Shown: positions 50,750 to 59,513 of the stretch, piece after piece | Layout of the letters: every line of letters begins with the position of its first letter | Position numbering within the stretch: position 1 is the stretch's first letter | DNA from: Rhizobium sp. CSW-27 | Lineage (GTDB): Bacteria; Pseudomonadota; Alphaproteobacteria; Rhizobiales; Rhizobiaceae | NCBI RefSeq assembly: GCF_018760785.1 | Contig: NZ_JAHHZO010000014.1 | Coordinates: 1 to 64,000, forward strand | DNA: 64,000 nucleotides | Direction: 5' to 3' | Position numbers and translations under genes: made by a program | The notes under the pieces: model-generated | Database searches by the model: none | The model's input: the letters and a program-made list of their open reading frames with translations, nothing else | What the model was told of the DNA's origin: nothing

Positions 50750-51346
50750 TTACTCGGCTGCGCCGTCTTCCGACGTGCCGCCGGCCGGAGCAACGATCGT
50801 GGCGATCGTGAAGTCGCGGTCGGTGATGGTCGGGGCAACGCCCGCCGGGAGCTTCACATGCGAGATGTGGATGCTGTCGCCGATCTTGAAGCCTTCGAGG
50901 TCGACGGTGATGAATTCCGGAATGTCGTTGGCCGGGCAGGTCATTTCGACTTCGTGGCGAACGATGTTCAACACGCCGCCAATCTTGATGCCGGACTTCT
51001 CTTCGTTGACGAAGTGAACCGGAATATCAACGGTAACCTGGCTGTTGGCCGAAACGCGCAGGAAATCGACGTGCATGACGAAGTCACGCACCGGATCCAG
51101 CTGGTAGTCCTTCGGCAGAACGGAGATCTTCTCGCCGTTGTAGTCGATGGTCGCAACCGTGGTCATGAAACCGCCGGCATGGATGCGCTTCGTCACCTCG
51201 TTGGTGTTGAGGGCGATCGAAATGGGGGCCTGCTTGTCACCATAGATGACAGAGGGAATGAAACCGTTGCGGCGAAGTTCACGGGAGGACCCCTTACCAA
51301 CCCGTTCGCGCGCCTCGGCCTTGAGCTCGTAAGTTGCGTGGCTCAT
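50750..51346 (-). CDS. rplY: 50S ribosomal protein bL25 (Ctc-type, general stress)
   Basis: A 198-residue bL25 of the two-domain CTC form that binds 5S rRNA. N-terminal YELKAEARERVGKGSSRELRRNGFIPSVIYG and a long C-terminal beta domain. It is transcribed from the region after prs, with AAAGGAT before the ATG. Confidence 0.97.
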   Translation of the reverse strand: MSHATYELKAEARERVGKGSSRELRRNGFIPSVIYGDKQAPISIALNTNEVTKRIHAGGFMTTVATIDYNGEKISVLPKDYQLDPVRDFVMHVDFLRVSANSQVTVDIPVHFVNEEKSGIKIGGVLNIVRHEVEMTCPANDIPEFITVDLEGFKIGDSIHISHVKLPAGVAPTITDRDFTIATIVAPAGGTSEDGAAE

Positions 51347-51556
51347 GGCATATCCTTTCGAGGTTATTTGGAGAAACTCGACGGCGGCCGATCAGCCGTG
51401 CGGCGAATTTTGAAGGGCATCGTCCGATGCGCTTCATCCGCGTTGCCTCCAAGGGTGTCTGCGCGGACGAGGGGCCTATAGACCAAGTGGGTGTTTGTTG
51501 CAAGTTCGCGACAGCCAAAAGCGCTGCTTTGCCGCGGCACGCATGCCTGAAAAGCA

Positions 51557-51589
51557 GATCGCCCCGCCTGCGGCGCAGGCGGGGCGATC
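51557..51589 (-). terminator. prs terminator, 15-bp stem
   Basis: A perfect 15-base inverted repeat, GATCGCCCCGCCTGC, loop ggc, GCAGGCGGGGCGATC, follows the prs stop by about 25 nt. On the minus strand it is followed by TGCTTTT. It is one of the longest perfect stems in the window. Confidence 0.8.
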
Positions 51590-51614
51590 GGGAAAGGGGA
51601 GGTGAGGCGCGTGC

Positions 51615-52547
51615 TCAGTCGAACAGGCTGGAGACCGACTGTTCGAGCGCCGTGCGGTTGATCGCCTCGCCAAGCAGTGCGGCGGTCGATACCACGCGGA
51701 TATTCGGAGCGGACTGCACGGCCGTTGTCGGCTGGATCGAGTCGGTGATGACCAGTTCGCGAAGCTTGGACGAGCTGACGCGGGCCACCGCCCCGCCGGA
51801 GAGAACGCCGTGGGTGATATAGGCTGTGACGCTGGTCGCGCCGCTCTTCAAGAGCGCCTCGGCCGCATTGCAGAGCGTGCCGCCGGAATCGACGATGTCG
51901 TCGATCAGGATGCAGTCCTTGCCGGTCACGTCGCCGATGATGTTCATGACTTCCGACTCGCCGGCCCGCTCGCGGCGCTTGTCGACGATGGCGAGCTGAC
52001 AGTCCAGACGCTTTGCCAGCGCACGGGCACGCACCACACCGCCGACGTCCGGCGATACGACCATGACGTTCTGCAGCTCGTAGTGGTCCTTCACGTCGCG
52101 GGCGAGGATCGGGGCCGCCATCAGGTTGTCGGTCGGGATGTCGAAGAAGCCCTGGATCTGGCCTGCATGCAGGTCGAGCGTCATGACGCGATCGGCGCCG
52201 GCCTCGGTGATCAGGTTGGCAACGAGCTTGGCCGAGATCGGCGTGCGGCCGGAGGCCCGACGGTCCTGACGCGCATAGCCGAAATAGGGAAGCACTGCCG
52301 TGATGCGCTTTGCCGAGGAACGGCGGAAGGCATCGATCATGATCAGCAGTTCCATCAGATGATCGTTGGTGGGGAAGGACGTGGACTGCACCACGAAGAC
52401 ATCTTCACCGCGCACGTTTTCCTGGATCTCTACGAAGATTTCCTGGTCTGCAAACCGTCTGACGCTCGCTTTTCCGACTGGAACATTAAGATAGGAACAG
52501 ATCGCGTCGGCCAAATGCCGGTTCGAATTCCCTGCGAAAACCTTCAT
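51615..52547 (-). CDS. prs: Ribose-phosphate pyrophosphokinase
   Basis: A 310-residue enzyme making PRPP from ribose 5-phosphate and ATP. The signature DLHAGQIQGFFDIPTDNLMAAP and PRPP loop CILIDDIVDSGGTLCNAA are complete, and the N-terminal KVFAGNSNRHLADAIC is standard. Its product also feeds apt at 38.8 kb. Confidence 0.97.
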   Translation of the reverse strand: MKVFAGNSNRHLADAICSYLNVPVGKASVRRFADQEIFVEIQENVRGEDVFVVQSTSFPTNDHLMELLIMIDAFRRSSAKRITAVLPYFGYARQDRRASGRTPISAKLVANLITEAGADRVMTLDLHAGQIQGFFDIPTDNLMAAPILARDVKDHYELQNVMVVSPDVGGVVRARALAKRLDCQLAIVDKRRERAGESEVMNIIGDVTGKDCILIDDIVDSGGTLCNAAEALLKSGATSVTAYITHGVLSGGAVARVSSSKLRELVITDSIQPTTAVQSAPNIRVVSTAALLGEAINRTALEQSVSSLFD

Positions 52548-52692
52548 TGGGGTCCGCCTGTTTTGCCGCTGGATGGGCGCCTTTTACCGCTGCCGTGCCC
52601 GAATGCAATACCGAACCGGCGCCATCAAGCACTTTTTGTGAAAGCAGCATGAAACATGGTAAGCGGCCCGGCGGAACCGGCAGGCATCCGGT

Positions 52693-53967
52693 TCAACCCT
52701 GCAGCCCCTCGCGCCAGTCCATGTAGGACGCGATCGTCTTCTGTGCGATGGCCCGCATCGTCTCCGGCGGGACTGCCGCCCACGGATCGCCGCCGGAATA
52801 GGCGACACGCTCCTGGCCCTGGATGCGGTTCAGCCGGTTGCCGCGGCTGTCCAGCACGTCCCAGACATAGTTGACGGTGAGCTGGCCATCCTCCGCCACT
52901 GCGGACAGATAGCCCTTCAGGATGTGTTCGCTGCTGGTATCGGTGGAGGCCCTGATGGTGAGACCGCTGGCTCGGGCCGAGACACCGAGCTGCCGCGAAA
53001 GAGGCGTGACAGCCTCCACAGGTGCGCCGATGATCGGCAGGAAGCGGATCGAGCCGACGGTGGTGCCGGCGGGCGGCAGGGCAGCGTTCTCCTCTGCCTG
53101 CCGCTGCAGCGGCTGGGGCGAGGCGCTCGGCGAAAGCTGGCGCGCCCGCGCGGCCTGGTCGGACGGCGCAGCGGCTGCCTGCTGCGCAGATGCTGCCGTC
53201 TGCTGCGGGGCGCGGGGTCTCGTCGCCGGCGCCGTTGCCTTGAGTGCCGGGGATCGCTCGGCCTGCCGGCGCGGCGGCGCGGCCGGCGTGCTGCGGGCAA
53301 GCGGTGCCGAGGCAACGGGCGAGCGGCCGCCGCGATCGACCACGCGAGCCTGAGCTTCAAGCGTGCCGGGTGGCGGCGCGCTGTAGGTGCTCTGCTGCGA
53401 ATAGGCGGGTGCCGGCTGGACCGGCGGCAGCGGCGCGCTCTGATAGCTGCCGTAGCCGTTGTTTGCCGGATAGGTCGGATTTGCCGGATAGGCGGGCGAC
53501 GGTGCGTAATAGCTGTTTCCGTCATAGGCCTGCTGCGGATAGGCACTCTGCGGTTGCGCATAGGCAGGGGCCGGAGGGTAGCTGCCCGCATCCGCATAGA
53601 CAGGCGGATCGCGCTGATAATCGCCATAGTCAGCATAGCTGTCGGATGGCGCGCTGTAGCTGGATACCGGCATGTCGGCATAGGGGTCACGATAATCCGG
53701 CACGCCGTTGGACGTACGCCGCGTGGCATAGGCCGGGGAGCGGACCGGGCGCGTCGCGGCGATGCGGGAACTGCCGCCATCCGGAAGGCGGTAGAGCAGC
53801 TGGTCTCCCGGTGCCGGCGTGCTGTAGCGCGCCATCGGGCGACCGTAACCCGACCCGACATTGGCCGGTGGAACGAGGTCATCCGCCGAACTGCAGGATC
53901 CGAGCACAAATAGAACGGCGACCAAGGCAAGCCACGGCCTCCACCAGTCCAAGCCGAACATACGCAA
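52693..53967 (-). CDS. Tyr/Pro-rich lipoprotein
   Basis: A 424-residue protein with a lipoprotein signal (LVAVLFVLGSC, Cys about residue 25). After a short conserved stretch comes a long Tyr/Pro/Ala/Ser low-complexity region (about 95-200: PPAYAQPQSAYPQ, YPANPTYPANNGYG and similar), then Ala/Arg/Gln-rich sequence, then a folded C-terminus of about 120 residues (LPIIGAPVEAVTPLSRQLGVSARASGLTIR). Function unknown; the anchor and low-complexity linker suggest an envelope protein spanning the peptidoglycan. Start MRMFGLDWW or the second Met. Confidence 0.78.
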   Translation of the reverse strand: MRMFGLDWWRPWLALVAVLFVLGSCSSADDLVPPANVGSGYGRPMARYSTPAPGDQLLYRLPDGGSSRIAATRPVRSPAYATRRTSNGVPDYRDPYADMPVSSYSAPSDSYADYGDYQRDPPVYADAGSYPPAPAYAQPQSAYPQQAYDGNSYYAPSPAYPANPTYPANNGYGSYQSAPLPPVQPAPAYSQQSTYSAPPPGTLEAQARVVDRGGRSPVASAPLARSTPAAPPRRQAERSPALKATAPATRPRAPQQTAASAQQAAAAPSDQAARARQLSPSASPQPLQRQAEENAALPPAGTTVGSIRFLPIIGAPVEAVTPLSRQLGVSARASGLTIRASTDTSSEHILKGYLSAVAEDGQLTVNYVWDVLDSRGNRLNRIQGQERVAYSGGDPWAAVPPETMRAIAQKTIASYMDWREGLQG

Positions 53968-54050
53968 TACCCCTCACCGTCCCACTAGGAGACAAGTTTA
54001 CGGCGCATGTTTACTTGGAGTCAACCATTCCAAGCTTCACGAATTCTGTT

Positions 54051-55202
54051 CTAAAGGTTAATCATTTCCAGATTATGCCGGGAAAGCGCCTTGGGGGCCT
54101 CCTCGGTCGTCAGGTAGGTGTGGCCGAGCGTCATGGCTGTTCCGCTGTCGGAATCCATGATGATCATGTGCACGAACAATGACATGTCGGGCAGGATCTC
54201 CTGGGGATTGCCGAGGTGGAACATCTGGTGCTCCATCCAGGAGGGGGAGAAGCGGGCGCCGAGCGAGTAGCCGCAGGCATTGAGCCTATGCCGGGTCAGG
54301 CCGCGCGCATCGATGATGCGGGCATGCGTATCGAACACGTCGCCGAAGGTGTGGCCGGGCCGCAGCACAGCTTCGATCGCCTCGATGGTTTCGCGGCAGG
54401 CATTGTAGAGCTCGCGATGGCGGCTGTTCGGCTCGCCGATCACCACTGTCCTCATCATGGCGGCGTGATAGTGGGCGCTGACGCCGGCCCATTCCAGCGT
54501 CAGCTGGTCCCGCGCATCGAGCCGGCGCCGGCCGGCCTTGTAGCGGCAGAGCAGGGCGTCCGGTCCCGAGCCGATGATGAATTCGTTCGCCGGATAATCA
54601 CCCCCTCCGGCAAAGACGGCACCCTGCATCGCGGCGAGGATGTGCGCCTCGTCGCCGCCCGCGCGGATCAGCGGCAGGGCGGCATCGAGCGCATCGTCGG
54701 CCAGGACGGCCGCCCGCTCGACATGTGCGATCTCGGCCGCGCTCTTCACCAGCCTCAGGCGGCTGACCACGTGCGAGGCATCGACGATCTCGCCGAAGGT
54801 GGCCAGCTGGTTGTCGAGCAGGCGTGCGACGCGGCCGGTCATGCCATGCGTGTCATATTCCACGCCGATGGTGCTGCCGAGCAGGTCGAGTTCGGACAGA
54901 AGGTTCTTCAGGTCCACCGTCGGATCGGCATTCACCCGGTCCACCCAGATGCTGATATTGTCGATGATCGAGGTGTGGCGCGCCTGCCGCAGGTCCGCCG
55001 AGCGGGTGATGAGGGCCATGGAGCCGTCCGCCTTCACCACCAGGCACTGGAAGAAGCAGTAGCCGAAGGTGTCGTAGCCGGTCAGCCAGTACATGCTTTC
55101 CTGCGCAAACAGCAGCATGGCATCCAGCTTTTCCGCCTGCATGGCGGCCGTCAGGCGCGCCAGCCGCGCCGCATATTCGGTATGCTCGAAATGCAGTCCC
55201 AT
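54051..55202 (-). CDS. M24-fold protein of the DoeA/EutD-like group
   Basis: A 383-residue pita-bread-fold protein (creatinase N-terminal domain, then M24 domain). The segment LTLEWAGVSAHYHAAMMRT replaces the usual DxG...D metal site of aminopeptidase P: the aspartates are missing, as in the ectoine hydrolase EutD/DoeA group. It may therefore be a metal-free hydrolase of a cyclic amidine or a non-catalytic relative. It starts 1 nt after the pgeF stop (TGAcATG), so the two are in one operon. Confidence 0.82.
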   Translation of the reverse strand: MGLHFEHTEYAARLARLTAAMQAEKLDAMLLFAQESMYWLTGYDTFGYCFFQCLVVKADGSMALITRSADLRQARHTSIIDNISIWVDRVNADPTVDLKNLLSELDLLGSTIGVEYDTHGMTGRVARLLDNQLATFGEIVDASHVVSRLRLVKSAAEIAHVERAAVLADDALDAALPLIRAGGDEAHILAAMQGAVFAGGGDYPANEFIIGSGPDALLCRYKAGRRRLDARDQLTLEWAGVSAHYHAAMMRTVVIGEPNSRHRELYNACRETIEAIEAVLRPGHTFGDVFDTHARIIDARGLTRHRLNACGYSLGARFSPSWMEHQMFHLGNPQEILPDMSLFVHMIIMDSDSGTAMTLGHTYLTTEEAPKALSRHNLEMINL

Positions 55203-55203
55203 G

Positions 55204-55992
55204 TCAGTCCTCCAGGATCGCGATGGCGGAAATCTGCCGTCCGTAATCGGGTTCGCCCGCATGCGTGGTGCGGCGATAGGAAAAGAATCGGGTGGTGTCC
55301 GGATAGGTGTCGAGGTCGAGATTTTCCGCCTGCACGCCCGCCCGCTGCAGCCGCATCATGGTCAGCCCCGGCAGGTCGAACAGCGAATGCCCGGCCTTGG
55401 TCGAAGGGCGGAAGAAGCGCGCGAAGCCTGTATCGACAGCAAGGAAGCGCTCGACGAATTCCGGCCCGACCTCGTAGCTCGGCTGGGCAATCGACGGTCC
55501 GAGGCAGACGGTGATGTTTTCCCGGCGGGCGCCGAGCGCGATCATCGCCTCGATGGTGTTTTCCGCCACGCCGCCGAGCGCGCCCTTCCAGCCGGCATGG
55601 GCCGCGCCGATCACCCGGTTCCTCGCATCGGCGAACAGAAGCGGCCCGCAATCGGCCGCCAGCACGCCCAGCACGAGGCCGGGCGTGGCAGTCACCATGG
55701 CATCGGCGCTCGGTCGTTCGCCGGCATAGGAGGCATCGACGGTGACGACATCCGGTGAATGTACCTGATTGACGGTCGCCAGCCGCTCAAGCGGCTGGTC
55801 GAACCAGGCGGCGACGCGGCGGCGGTTTTCCAGCACGTCTTCGCGCCGGTCGCTGGAGCCGAGCCCAACATTGAGGCTGCCGTAAAAGCCGCCGGACACA
55901 CCGCCCTGACGGGTGAAGAAGCCATGGCGGATTGTGCTTGCGCCGATCCGGGCGCTCAGCAGGGGGCTTGTGATCGGCGAGAGATCCTGCAT
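55204..55992 (-). CDS. pgeF: Purine nucleoside phosphorylase/adenosine deaminase YfiH-type (peptidoglycan editing)
   Basis: A 262-residue copper-oxidase-like (DUF152, YfiH/LACC1) protein. Zn ligands: His in NQVHSPDV, Cys in AADCGPLLFAD, His in GAAHAGWKGALGG. Homologues act on purine nucleosides (LACC1) and influence peptidoglycan precursor selection (PgeF). The start MQDLSPITS is chosen because the earlier 24 codons are not conserved. Confidence 0.92.
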   Translation of the reverse strand: MQDLSPITSPLLSARIGASTIRHGFFTRQGGVSGGFYGSLNVGLGSSDRREDVLENRRRVAAWFDQPLERLATVNQVHSPDVVTVDASYAGERPSADAMVTATPGLVLGVLAADCGPLLFADARNRVIGAAHAGWKGALGGVAENTIEAMIALGARRENITVCLGPSIAQPSYEVGPEFVERFLAVDTGFARFFRPSTKAGHSLFDLPGLTMMRLQRAGVQAENLDLDTYPDTTRFFSYRRTTHAGEPDYGRQISAIAILED

Positions 55993-56130
55993 GGGCTCGA
56001 TCTGTCCGTTTTCTGAAGGATGGTGACGGGTCGGGGCGCCGCGAAGGCGCGGCCGCAGGCGCATGGCTGCTTCGTTCTGGCCTGACTGTGGCCCGAGCCC
56101 CGGCGTCCTGTCAACCGCCGGGGAGGTGGC

Positions 56131-57234
56131 TCAGTCCCGCGCCGGGCGGAACGGAGCAAGCGTCACTGTGGGGCTGGAAACGGCCAGAACCTTGAACAGT
56201 TCGCCCATCTTGCCTTCGCCGGCGCCGGCCAGCCGGTCGGACGAAACGGCAATCGCCCGCTGTTCCGGCTCGCTCTTGCCGCTGGCAAGGGCGGCGGCCC
56301 GCTCGGCAAGGCCAAGGCCGTAGAGGAAGTCGCCCTGGCGCAGGCAGCCGTTGATCTGGATGCCGGAGGCGCGCGCGATGCGGGCGAGATCCTCGAAGTC
56401 CACATGGCTGGTCAGGTCCGCCTCGCCGGGATGGGCAAGCGGCGGATCGTAATCATGCCTCAGCACCGCCTGCAGCGTGTCGCCGAAGCCGGTGACCATG
56501 TGGCCGTAGTCGATGATGAGCGCCGTGCCGCCATGCCGCTTCAGCCGCTCGCAGAGCGCGCTCATCACCGCCTGGCGGGCAGGGGCCACCTCGAAGATGG
56601 TGCCGTCGCGTTCCCTGGCATGCGAGGGGGGCAGGAGGGCCGGATCGATGGTGGCGATGCCGACGCCGAAGGCCAGCCTGTCGCTCGCATCAAGCCCCAC
56701 CATCCGCTCGCGAAAGCCGGTCGGCGTCTTGACGAACTGGCGGATCGGGATGGCGTCGAACAGTTCGTTGGCGGCAATGAGCGTGAAGCCGCCGGGCACA
56801 TCCTCGAAGGCGGCATGCCAGGTTATCTTGGAGGAATAGGCCTCCAGCGTCACCCGCTGCACGCCGCGCAGCCGGTCGCTGGTTTCGACCATGTGCACGT
56901 CGAGTTCTTCGTAAAGTGCAGGTGCCAGCCGGCGGATCACCCGCAGCATGTCCTGCATCATGGTGCCGCGACCGGGCCCGACCTCGACGAGGTTGACCGG
57001 TGTCGGGCTGCCGTGCTGCTGCCAGGCATGCACCATGAAGATGCCGAGCATCTCGCCGAACAGCTGGCTGATTTCCGGGGCCGTGACGAAATCGCCGTTT
57101 CGGCCGAACGGATCGCGCGTGCGGTAGTATCCGTGCTCCGGATCGGCCAGGCACAGGGCGAAATAATCGGTCACGCTGATCGGGCCATTGGCCCGGATGA
57201 GGTTCCTGATCTTGTCTGCAAGCGGCGTGGTCAT
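56131..57234 (-). CDS. SAM-dependent methyltransferase, MidA/NDUFAF7 family
   Basis: A 367-residue class I methyltransferase related to NDUFAF7, which methylates an arginine of the NADH dehydrogenase subunit in mitochondria. Signatures: ISVTDYFALCLADPEHGYYRTRDPFGRNGDFVTAPEISQLFGEM (family start) and LVEVGPGRGTMMQDML (SAM motif I). The gene lies 18 nt from lgt, both on the minus strand, so lgt, midA and pgeF probably form an operon. Confidence 0.92.
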   Translation of the reverse strand: MTTPLADKIRNLIRANGPISVTDYFALCLADPEHGYYRTRDPFGRNGDFVTAPEISQLFGEMLGIFMVHAWQQHGSPTPVNLVEVGPGRGTMMQDMLRVIRRLAPALYEELDVHMVETSDRLRGVQRVTLEAYSSKITWHAAFEDVPGGFTLIAANELFDAIPIRQFVKTPTGFRERMVGLDASDRLAFGVGIATIDPALLPPSHARERDGTIFEVAPARQAVMSALCERLKRHGGTALIIDYGHMVTGFGDTLQAVLRHDYDPPLAHPGEADLTSHVDFEDLARIARASGIQINGCLRQGDFLYGLGLAERAAALASGKSEPEQRAIAVSSDRLAGAGEGKMGELFKVLAVSSPTVTLAPFRPARD

Positions 57235-57252
57235 GGATGACTCGTCCTCGCG

Positions 57253-58095
57253 TCAATTGGCGGCAGCGGCGCGACGGCCGCGCCAGATGGCCCACAGTCC
57301 GATCAGCAGCATCGGCAGTGACAGGACCATGCCCATGGTCAGCCAGCCGAAGGCCAGATAGCCAAGCTGCGCATCCGGCTCGCGGAAGAATTCCACGAAG
57401 ATGCGCGACAGGGCGTAGCCGCACACGAAGATACCCGACACCACGCCGGGCTTGTGCAGCGACCTGAAGCCATGGGTTGCAACCCTCAGCGCGATCCATA
57501 GCACGATTCCCTCCAGAGCCGCTTCATAAAGCTGGCTCGGATGACGGGCAAACGGGCCGCCGGTGGGAAACACGATCGCCCAGGGCACATCGGTGATGCG
57601 GCCCCAGAGTTCGCCATTGATGAAATTGGCAATGCGGCCGAAGAACAGGCCGAACGGCGCGACGGCCGCCACGAGGTCGAACAGGCTCCAGACGCGGATG
57701 TTGTTGCGGCGGGCAAACAGGATCATCGTGATGGTCGTGCCCGTCAGGCCGCCGTGAAAGGACATGCCGCCGTTCCAGATCTCTATGGCGCGGACAGGAT
57801 TCTCAAGCACTGCCGCCAGATCATAGAACAGCACATAGCCGATGCGTCCGCCGAGCACGATGCCGGCTGCGGCCCAGACGAGGAAATCGTCCAGCTTCTC
57901 GCGGCTCGTCGGCGGCGTGCCGCCGGGCCACAGGTTCGGACGGGCAAGCAGGCTGCGGGCATAGAGCCAGCCGAGCATGATGCCCGCAACATAGGCGAGC
58001 CCATACCAGTGGATCGCCAGAGGCCCGATGGAAAGGGCGATTGGATCAATGTTGGGAAATGGCAGAATGGCGAGGAATGATGCTGGTGAATACAA
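57253..58095 (-). CDS. lgt: Prolipoprotein diacylglyceryl transferase
   Basis: A 280-residue inner-membrane enzyme that transfers diacylglycerol to the lipobox Cys of prolipoproteins. Seven helices, the catalytic HGGLTG and the signature GRIANFINGELWGR are present. The start appears to be TTG 58095 (TTG TAT TCA), since no upstream ATG is in frame and the first downstream ATG would remove the first helix. The downstream lipoprotein at 52693 is a potential client. Confidence 0.95.
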   Translation of the reverse strand: MYSPASFLAILPFPNIDPIALSIGPLAIHWYGLAYVAGIMLGWLYARSLLARPNLWPGGTPPTSREKLDDFLVWAAAGIVLGGRIGYVLFYDLAAVLENPVRAIEIWNGGMSFHGGLTGTTITMILFARRNNIRVWSLFDLVAAVAPFGLFFGRIANFINGELWGRITDVPWAIVFPTGGPFARHPSQLYEAALEGIVLWIALRVATHGFRSLHKPGVVSGIFVCGYALSRIFVEFFREPDAQLGYLAFGWLTMGMVLSLPMLLIGLWAIWRGRRAAAAN

Positions 58096-58321
58096 GTGTG
58101 ACGTACCCTGGCCACGTGCCGCGTTTGGGCGGGAACATGGCTTCAGCCCATGTCCGGGTCAAGACCCATCTCCCGTGTTTCATGATGATCCTCAAGGAAT
58201 TGGCGGGATTTTGGGCCGGATCGGCGATTCTCCTTGCAACGGCCCGCATCAGACCCTACCTCCACGCAGGCAATGAGACCGACCGCCGCCTTGCCGGCGC
58301 AGCCAACGGGAGATGAGGGTC
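58096..58321. other. Divergent lgt / ubiK intergenic region
   Basis: A 226-nt gap holding both promoters; I see no gene. The ubiK ribosome site GGGAGATGAGGG is at its right end. Confidence 0.4.
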
Positions 58322-58582
58322 ATGTCGACCGGACCGAACCGCATGATGGATGAATTCGCGCGCCTGATGACGGATGCCGCCGGTGCGGCCCAGGGCATGC
58401 GTCGCGAGGTTGAAACCGCCTTTCAGGCCCAGGCCGAGCGTTTCCTCAACAGCATGGATCTCGTGCGCCGCGAGGAATTCGAGGTCGTTCGCGAGATGGC
58501 GATCAAGGCGCGCGATGAAAACGATGCGCTGAAGGCACGCCTTGAAGCGCTCGAAGCAAAGCTTGCCGGTGGCGCCGAGTAA
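58322..58582 (+). CDS. ubiK: Accessory factor UbiK-type protein (BMFP)
   Basis: An 86-residue membrane-fusogenic/ubiquinone-accessory protein. The first 50 residues are amphipathic helix (NRMMDEFARLMTDAAGAAQGMRREVE) and the rest is a coiled coil (FEVVREMAIKARDENDALKARLEALEAKL) that forms a trimer. UbiK helps the soluble Ubi complex make ubiquinone; the bc1 complex encoded upstream uses the product. Confidence 0.88.
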   Translation: MSTGPNRMMDEFARLMTDAAGAAQGMRREVETAFQAQAERFLNSMDLVRREEFEVVREMAIKARDENDALKARLEALEAKLAGGAE

Positions 58583-59012
58583 CGCGCCCGGCCTGCCACC
58601 TGATCATCTTGAACATCTTGCTGCGGTCTCTGGATAACGGGGGCCGCTCTTTTTTTGTCTTGACGCAAGTTTCCGCGGTTGTTTGCCCAACAAAATCGCA
58701 GCCTGTGGACACAGTCGAAAAACGCTTCAGACAGAGTCGGTTAATCGCTGCGGCTGAGGCCGCGGGCGAAGCGCAAACCTGAGTCGTCCCCGCAAAAACG
58801 AGGGGCAGGGGCTGGTGCTGGGACTCCGGGCCTATACACTGATTTTAAATGATGATTCGAAACGGCCGCCGGACAGGTTCACACAGGATGAGCGTGCTGG
58901 ACTGGGCGTCGCAGGGAATCATCGAGGGGTTGGATATCCGGTGAGTACGCGTGCGTTGGTGTGTTTTTCGTTAACACGAATGTCGCTTCCATTCCGGTTT
59001 AGAGGGTGCCGC
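58583..59012. other. Intergenic region between ubiK and ybjN
   Basis: This 430-nt gap has the ubiK terminator and otherwise no gene that I can support. A small hairpin GCGGC/GCCGC is near 58754 and CCCC/GGGG near 58789; they could be part of a promoter or a small RNA, but the evidence is slight. Confidence 0.45.
58620..58656 (+). terminator. ubiK terminator
   Basis: GCGG pairs with CCGC around an approximately 20-nt loop, followed by TTTTTTT. It is 38 nt after the ubiK stop. The stem is short but the T run is clear. Confidence 0.65.
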
Positions 59013-59513
59013 ATGAGCCTCATGGAAATACAGATGGAACGCCAGTCGAATCCGGTCGACATGATCGAATTCGTCGCTGCGTCCAATGACTGGACCTTCG
59101 AGCGGTCCGGAGAGGATGAGATCGCCATGACCGTCGCCGGTCACTGGGCGGATTATCACGTCTCCTTCTCCTGGATGGAGGAGTTCGAGGCGCTGCATCT
59201 GGCCTGCGCCTTCGACATCAAGGTGCCCGAACCGCGCGTCAACGAGGTCATCCGCCTCTTGTCCCATGTCAATGGCCAGGTGCTGATGGGCCATTTCGAC
59301 CTGTGGCGCCAGGAGGATGTGGTGATCTTCCGCCAGTCGCTGCTGCTGGCCGGCGGGGCCGAGCCGACCAACCAGCAGGTGGAGGTGCTGCTGTCGAGCG
59401 CGCTTGAAGCCTGCGAGACCTATTATCAGGCCTTCCAGTTCGTCGTATGGTCCGGCATGGAGGCGAAGGCCGCCATGGATGCGGTTCTGTTCGAGACCGT
59501 TGGAGAGTGCTGA
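59013..59513 (+). CDS. YbjN-domain protein
   Basis: A 166-residue YbjN-like protein (type III secretion chaperone-like fold). The segment LHLACAFDIKVPEPRVNEVIRLLSHVNGQVLMGHFDLWRQEDVVIFRQSLLL is the family core. YbjN suppresses temperature-sensitive mutants and affects envelope processes in E. coli; no reaction is known. Its stop overlaps the proC start (TGATG). Confidence 0.88.
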   Translation: MSLMEIQMERQSNPVDMIEFVAASNDWTFERSGEDEIAMTVAGHWADYHVSFSWMEEFEALHLACAFDIKVPEPRVNEVIRLLSHVNGQVLMGHFDLWRQEDVVIFRQSLLLAGGAEPTNQQVEVLLSSALEACETYYQAFQFVVWSGMEAKAAMDAVLFETVGEC

